Source: an uncultured Elusimicrobiales bacterium
GTDB taxonomy: Bacteria; Elusimicrobiota; Elusimicrobia; Elusimicrobiales; Elusimicrobiaceae
Direction of reading: 5' to 3'
DNA: 7,672 nucleotides
Assembly: GCA_905235355.1 (NCBI GenBank)
Contig: CAJOLM010000049.1
Span: 11,176 to 18,847, forward strand
Both the position numbers and the translations under genes were made by a program. The notes beneath the pieces are model-generated. The model worked only from the letters and a program-made list of their open reading frames with translations. It was not told where the DNA came from and searched no databases. Positions 1 through 3,700 of the stretch are shown piece by piece; the first letter of the stretch is position 1, and every line of letters begins with the position of its first letter.

Positions 1-141
1 CACAATGAATATGTGCAATTATTTGCCGGTTTAGGTTATGCCAAGTATGGTAATGATGACTTTTTCCCTGGTGTTACCTATAAAGAAGCCTTTAACAAAG
101 ACAACTATAAATGGCAACTCGGCATGTTGATCAACTTCTAA
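1..141 (+). CDS. C-terminal end of a probable outer-membrane beta-barrel protein (partial)
   Basis: Only the last 46 codons and the TAA stop are inside the window; the 5' part lies upstream. The visible peptide is rich in Tyr, Phe, Gly and Asn. It has alternating polar and hydrophobic stretches (EYVQLFAGLGYAKYG, then KWQLGMLINF) and ends in Phe. A terminal aromatic residue on an amphipathic last strand is the usual signal by which the BAM machinery recognises outer-membrane barrels, so an outer-membrane barrel protein is the best inference. No specific family can be recognised from so short a piece. It is followed 17 bases later by a strong intrinsic terminator, so it ends its own transcription unit and is not in the same operon as the macroglobulin gene. 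The reading frame is credible because it is open to the window edge and stops just before the terminator. Confidence 0.7.
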   Translation, partial: HNEYVQLFAGLGYAKYGNDDFFPGVTYKEAFNKDNYKWQLGMLINF

Positions 142-158
142 TTATTCTCTGAATAATT

Positions 159-187
159 AAAACCCCGCCTTCGGGCGGGGTTTTTTC
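159..187 (+). terminator. Rho-independent terminator of the upstream gene
   Basis: A perfect 7-bp GC stem, CCCCGCC (163-169) with GGCGGGG (174-180), is closed by the stable tetraloop TTCG (170-173). An upstream AAAA (159-162) can pair with the first T residues, and the run TTTTTT (181-186) follows the stem. The symmetrical A-run and T-run mean it could also work on the minus strand, although no minus-strand gene is seen to need it. A further AAAACCCCGC at 196-205 could compete for the downstream arm of this stem. Confidence 0.95.
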
Positions 188-290
188 TGTACTTGAAAAC
201 CCCGCGCGCCGCGCCTTTCCCTCGCCCTGTGTGGGAGAGGGTGCCCGCAGGGGGTGAGGGGATGCCGCAAAAAAGATATCAATAAGAACC

Positions 291-315
291 ATTCCCGAGT
301 GTCTTTATCGGGAAT
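291..315 (+). repeat. dRS3-like hairpin 1 (copy A, forward)
   Basis: A perfect 8-bp inverted repeat ATTCCCGA / TCGGGAAT with the 9-nt loop GTGTCTTTA, followed by CTC. The outer ATTCCC...GGGAAT resembles the Neisseria dRS3 inverted repeat, but the spacing here is longer (13 rather than 8 bases between the six-base arms), so it is a look-alike and not a dRS3. Confidence 0.85.
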
Positions 316-345
316 CTCAGCCTTAGAAAAAACAAAGCGGATGAG

Positions 346-370
346 ATCCCCGATTACAAATTTCGGGGAT
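346..370 (-). repeat. dRS3-like hairpin 2 (copy A, inverted)
   Basis: A perfect 8-bp inverted repeat ATCCCCGA / TCGGGGAT with a 9-nt loop. Read on the minus strand its flanks become GATGTCAT...ATCTCA, the same flanks that hairpin 1 type elements show on the plus strand. It is therefore an inverted member of the same family, differing from hairpin 1 by a C-G pair where hairpin 1 has T-A. Confidence 0.85.
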
Positions 371-491
371 GACATCTATTTTATAAACGGCGGGTAGTTG
401 CGCCGCGCCGCGCCTTTCGCTCGCCCAGTGAGGGAGAGGGTGCCCGCAGGGCAGGTGAGGGGCTTACTCAAAAAAGATGTCAATAAGTGTC

Positions 492-515
492 ATTCTCAAG
501 GTTGTAGTTGAGAAT
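492..515 (+). repeat. dRS3-like hairpin 3 (copy B, forward)
   Basis: A perfect 8-bp inverted repeat ATTCTCAA / TTGAGAAT with an 8-nt loop, preceded by TGTC and followed by CTTCC. It sits at the place that hairpin 1 holds in copy A. Compared with hairpin 1, two base pairs have changed on both arms (C-G to T-A and G-C to A-T), so the stem is kept although the sequence has changed. Confidence 0.85.
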
Positions 516-536
516 CTTCCGCTGATTGTGGTGTAT

Positions 537-559
537 TAAATAAAGGAAAACCTTATTTA
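537..559. repeat. AT-rich hairpin in the enlarged spacer of copy B
   Basis: TAAATAA-A-GG (537-546, with one bulged A) can pair with CCTTATTTA (551-559) around an AAAA loop. It has no equivalent in copy A and lies in the part of copy B that makes it longer. Confidence 0.5.
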
Positions 560-581
560 TAAACAGCCAAGTAAGCGGGAG

Positions 582-606
582 ATCCCCGACAGAGACACTC
601 GGGGAT
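582..606 (-). repeat. dRS3-like hairpin 4 (copy B, inverted)
   Basis: A perfect 8-bp inverted repeat ATCCCCGA / TCGGGGAT with loop CAGAGACAC, the same stem as hairpin 2. On the minus strand the loop reads GTGTCTCTG, close to the plus-strand loop GTGTCTTTA of hairpin 1. This supports the view that hairpins 1 and 4 are opposite-facing copies of one element. Confidence 0.85.
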
Positions 607-633
607 GACATCTATTTTATAAACGACAGATAG

Positions 634-640
634 CCGCGCC
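634..640. repeat. Start of a third repeat unit (fragment)
   Basis: Right after the closing block of copy B comes CCGCGCC, the same junction that leads from copy A into copy B (after a short TAG-containing linker). The match ends here, so this looks like the truncated first bases of a further unit. It is short enough to be coincidence, but its position exactly at the expected junction supports it. Confidence 0.4.
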
Positions 641-739
641 AACGAGCGTGGGTGTCCGTAAAGACTGGTGTAAAGATACTCCTGTTTCGTACGCGCACGC
701 GCATACTTAAAAAGGTAAAATATACATATATCCATATAC
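641..739 (+). promoter_or_regulatory. Leader and presumed promoter region of the macroglobulin-pbpC operon
   Basis: This stretch lies between the repeat array and the ribosome site, and a promoter for the downstream operon must lie here or inside the repeats, because the upstream gene is terminated at 159-187. No good sigma70 pair is seen. TAAAAT at 716-721 is a possible -10 box, but nothing like TTGACA lies 16-18 bases before it. The region has a 19-bp alternating pyrimidine-purine tract (688-706) and then becomes almost pure A/T from 707. The exact promoter is not identified. Confidence 0.35.
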
Positions 740-750
740 AAGGAGTATAT
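734..750 (+). promoter_or_regulatory. Shine-Dalgarno site inside a small AU-rich hairpin
   Basis: The ribosome site AAGGAG (740-745) ends 5 bases before the ATG at 751, a good spacing, and it decides the start of the macroglobulin gene. It is flanked by a perfect 6-bp inverted repeat, ATATAC (734-739) and GTATAT (745-750), that leaves AAGGA as the loop and abuts the start codon. The 3' arm can also pair with a second ATATAC at 720-725. The stem is weak (one G-C pair), so any effect on translation is an inference. Confidence 0.6.
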
Positions 751-3700
751 ATGCGTAACAAAATGCTTTTGATGTGTCTTTTTACCTTTTTATATGTCGG
801 TCTGCAAGCGGCGGACCTAAAAGTCGTTTCCGCCACGCCGCAAGGCGAAGGCGCCGCTAATCGTGGCGCGGTCAGCGTAACCTTTAATCAGCCGGTGGCG
901 GCTTTGTCTGAAAATAATGCCTTTGCTGCCAAGGATTGCCCGCTGCATATTACTCCCGCCGTCAAAGGTACCTGCCGTTTTGCGGGTACGCAAACCTTGG
1001 AATTTGAGCCGGAAGCCGCCTGGGCAACTGCCACGCAATACACCGTGACGCTGCCCGGTACATTTACGTCCCAAGTGTCCAAACAAGCGTTGGGGGAAGA
1101 GTATACCTTTCGTTTTGTCACATCCCGCCCGGCGGTAGAGGGCATTATCCCCACCGACCAGGAACAATGGATTGATGTGCGTTCGCTTATTTTTGTGACG
1201 CTTTCCCAACCGGTAGATTTGGCCTCGGCCCAGCAAGCCGCGCAGCTTTCGTACGAAATTGCGCAAGTGCCGCAGCTGAGCTGGTGGGAGCGTTTGAAAG
1301 CCTTTGTTTTACAGCAAAATATCCCTACCAGTACGACGGGGACGGTGCCTGTTTCCGTGCGCGGGCTGACAGATGAAGAATATAAAAACCGGTACGAGTA
1401 TATGCAGCGCGATCACATCTTTGTGCTTGTTCCGCAAGCGGACTTGCCGCCTGCTGCGCGCGTAACAGTCAAGCTGTCTGCGCAGCTGCGCGGTCAAGAA
1501 GGACCTTTGGGGCTGCAGCAAGCGTTTAGCTCTCTTTTCTATACCTATCCGAAACTGGAAATGGTCGGCGGTAATACGTCGGGCTGCTTACCGTTTGACG
1601 CGTATATTGATTTTACCTCGCCCGTGCGTTTGCAGGAGCTGATGAAACATATCAGCGTCTATCCGGCCTCTGCTTTGGCAGAAGTGACTGAACAGGAAGC
1701 ACAGACGCTGGGCTATCAGCGTTTTGTACCGCGCGAGGACCAAAACGGCGGCGACACGGACGAAGACAATGACGCACGGCCCTATCCCAATTTAGCACCG
1801 GGTACCGGGTATTTTGAAATGCCGCTGGCCTTTTTGCGCCTGGACCCGAAAAAGGCCGTCACGGTAACTATTGATAAAGATTTGACGGATATTTACGGGC
1901 AAAAATTAGGCCAAGAAAAAGTATTTCACGTCAGCAATAACGGCTATTGCCCGGCGGTAGTATTTAAAGGCGGTACCGGCGTGCTGGAAAGTTACTTGCC
2001 GCTGCGCCACCCGATTGATGTGCTCAATGAAAAAGCATTGGACGTGGTCGCCGCGCGTTTTGGCAAAGAGAGTTTTATTCCGTTTTATACCAAAAATATC
2101 AACTATTGCCAACAGGCCGAAATAGATGCCGCCCGGGTGCAGTTCTCCGGCGAGTATCCGTTCTCTATTACGCCGGACCAAACCAAAAAAACGTATTTGG
2201 ATTTAAAGAAATTTAATCCTACCGCGCACGACAGCGTAATTTATTCCCAGGTGCGTGTGCCGAGCAAATATCAAAAAGACGGATATTGCTGGGTGGGCGC
2301 GCTAGACAATATCACGGATTTAGGCGTGACGTTTAAAGCCTCGGCAGAAAATTCGCTTATTTGGGTGACGTCTTTGCAAACCGGGGAGCCGCAAGCTAAT
2401 TTAAATGTAGAACTGCGCGACGAAGCTAACCACACCTTGTGGTCCGGCAGCACGGACGCAGACGGCCTGGCCAAAGCTCCGGGGGTGGCGCAGTTGCAAC
2501 CCTACCGGCGCAATAAATGGAGCCGCCCGGTGCTGTATGCTTTTGTCAGCAGCGCGGGGGGAGATGCTGTTGTGTCCAGCGAGTGGAACGACGGCATGGA
2601 AGCCTGGCGTTTTAACTTAAATTACAATTATCAATTTGATAATGACCGGGACGATATTAAAACAGCCCTGTTTACGGACCGCGGCATTTACCGCCCGGGC
2701 GAAACGCTGTATTTTAAGGGCATCACGCGGCAAATGAAAAACGGCGCGTGGACCTTGCCCAGCTTTACCAAAGGCACCTTAAAAGTATTTAATTCGCGCG
2801 GAGATGAAGTGACCACACAAAATATTACATACCGCGCGCAGACGGGGGCTTTCTCGGGCGAGATTGCCTTGCCTAAGGACGCGCCGACAGGCTCTTGGCA
2901 GCTGCACTTTGTGCCGGACCAAGCCAGCGACGAGGCAGACACGCTTTATTCTTTCCGCGTAGAGGCTGTTAAACAGGCTGATTTTGACGTGCATGTGCGC
3001 AGTCTGCAGCCCAACTATTTAAGCGGTCAAAAAGCAGAATTTACCGCATCAGCGGACTATTTATTCGGGGCGCCTGTGGCGGGCGGCAAGGTCAAATGGA
3101 GCGTGCGCCGCAGCGAAGAATATTTTGAAGCCAAAGATTATCCGGATTACATTTTCTCGCCGTATTTCTTGTATGAGCAAGAGCCAAGAGAGGACGGCCT
3201 TTTAACGGAATCGTCTGCAGAATTAGACGCGCAAGGCAAAATCAATTTTGCGGTGAATTTACCCAAGGTAAGCCGCCGCCAGGGGATTTATACCGAAGTG
3301 GGCGTGCAAGCTCCCACCGGGCAGCAATTATTTGCCCGCACACATGTAACTGTCAATCCGGCGGACTTTTATTTGGGCGCCTATATGGAGCGTTGGGCCG
3401 CGGAACTGGGCGATAAGGTGCAAGCCGATATCGCTGCGGTGGACGTAAACGGACAGGCTTTTGGCCCAGTAGAAGTGGAGGCCAAAATCCAAAAAGAAGA
3501 ATATTATTCTATTCGTAAAAACGGCCTAGCGGGACGCTTGGAGTGGGTCAGCCAGCGCAATATAAAAGACATTGCCACGCAGCATTTTACCGTGGAGCAA
3601 ACCGGCTACAAGTTTAATTTTGTGCCGCAGCAGCCGGGCAATTATCAAATTATTTTGACGGCTAAAGATGCCCAAGGGCGCAGCGTACGCGGTGGCTTTG

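Larger units (their letters stand above)
205..400. repeat. Composite intergenic repeat, copy A
   Basis: First of two tandem, imperfect copies of a non-coding unit. In order it holds: a GC-rich opening (GCGCCGCGCCTTTC, 206-219); an imperfect hairpin CCCTCGCCC (219-227) / GGGAGAGGG (233-241); the segment GTGCCCGCAGGGGGTGAGGGG; AAAAAAGAT.TCAATAAG; a hairpin at 291-315; a second hairpin at 346-370; and a common end GACATCTATTTTATAAACG (371-389). The same blocks return in the same order from 404 onward. The ends are set by where the two copies stop matching, so they are accurate to a few bases only. No open frame with a plausible start and ribosome site was seen on either strand. The GAGAGGG...GTGAGGGG block resembles REP-like intergenic repeats common in several Gram-negative genomes, which is a resemblance from memory and not a search result. 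Confidence 0.85.
404..633. repeat. Composite intergenic repeat, copy B
   Basis: Second tandem copy, about 199 bases downstream of copy A at its start. It repeats the opening (405-418), the GC hairpin (CTCGCCC, 420-426, with GGGAGAGGG, 432-440), the GTGAGGGG block (455-462), AAAAAAGATGTCAATAAG (470-487), two hairpins (492-515 and 582-606) and the closing GACATCTATTTTATAAACG (607-625). It is longer than copy A because the spacer between its two small hairpins is larger and contains an extra AT-rich hairpin (537-559) and an additional TTTATAAAC. A small perfect stem, GCCC (442-445) with GGGC (449-452), is present here but not in copy A. No gene is seen inside it. Confidence 0.85.

Noticed and set aside
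157..375. Minus-strand open frame of 72 codons
   Set aside because: It lies wholly in the terminator and repeat copy A, is rich in Arg/Pro from the GC hairpins and has no ribosome site. It is an accident of the repeats.
219..461. Possible CRISPR array in the intergenic repeats
   Set aside because: There are only two units, about 199 bases apart, with no short regular repeat-spacer pattern and diverged repeats.
291..606. The four small hairpins as extra intrinsic terminators
   Set aside because: None is followed directly by a T-run on either strand; the nearest T-rich stretch after a stem is interrupted and several bases away.
652..750. Upstream in-frame ATG giving a 33-residue N-terminal extension of the macroglobulin
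   Set aside because: It has no ribosome site, would put a basic non-signal sequence before the signal peptide, and is weaker than ATG 751, which has AAGGAG at 5 bases.
553..836. Two minus-strand open frames of 62 and 74 codons across the operon leader
   Set aside because: They cross the repeat end, the A/T leader and the macroglobulin start, have no ribosome site and have low-complexity Arg/Tyr/Ile composition.
817..1266. Minus-strand open frame of 149 codons inside the macroglobulin gene
   Set aside because: It is antisense to a gene with full family motifs, rich in Arg and Gly as expected from antisense frames, and has no recognisable domain.
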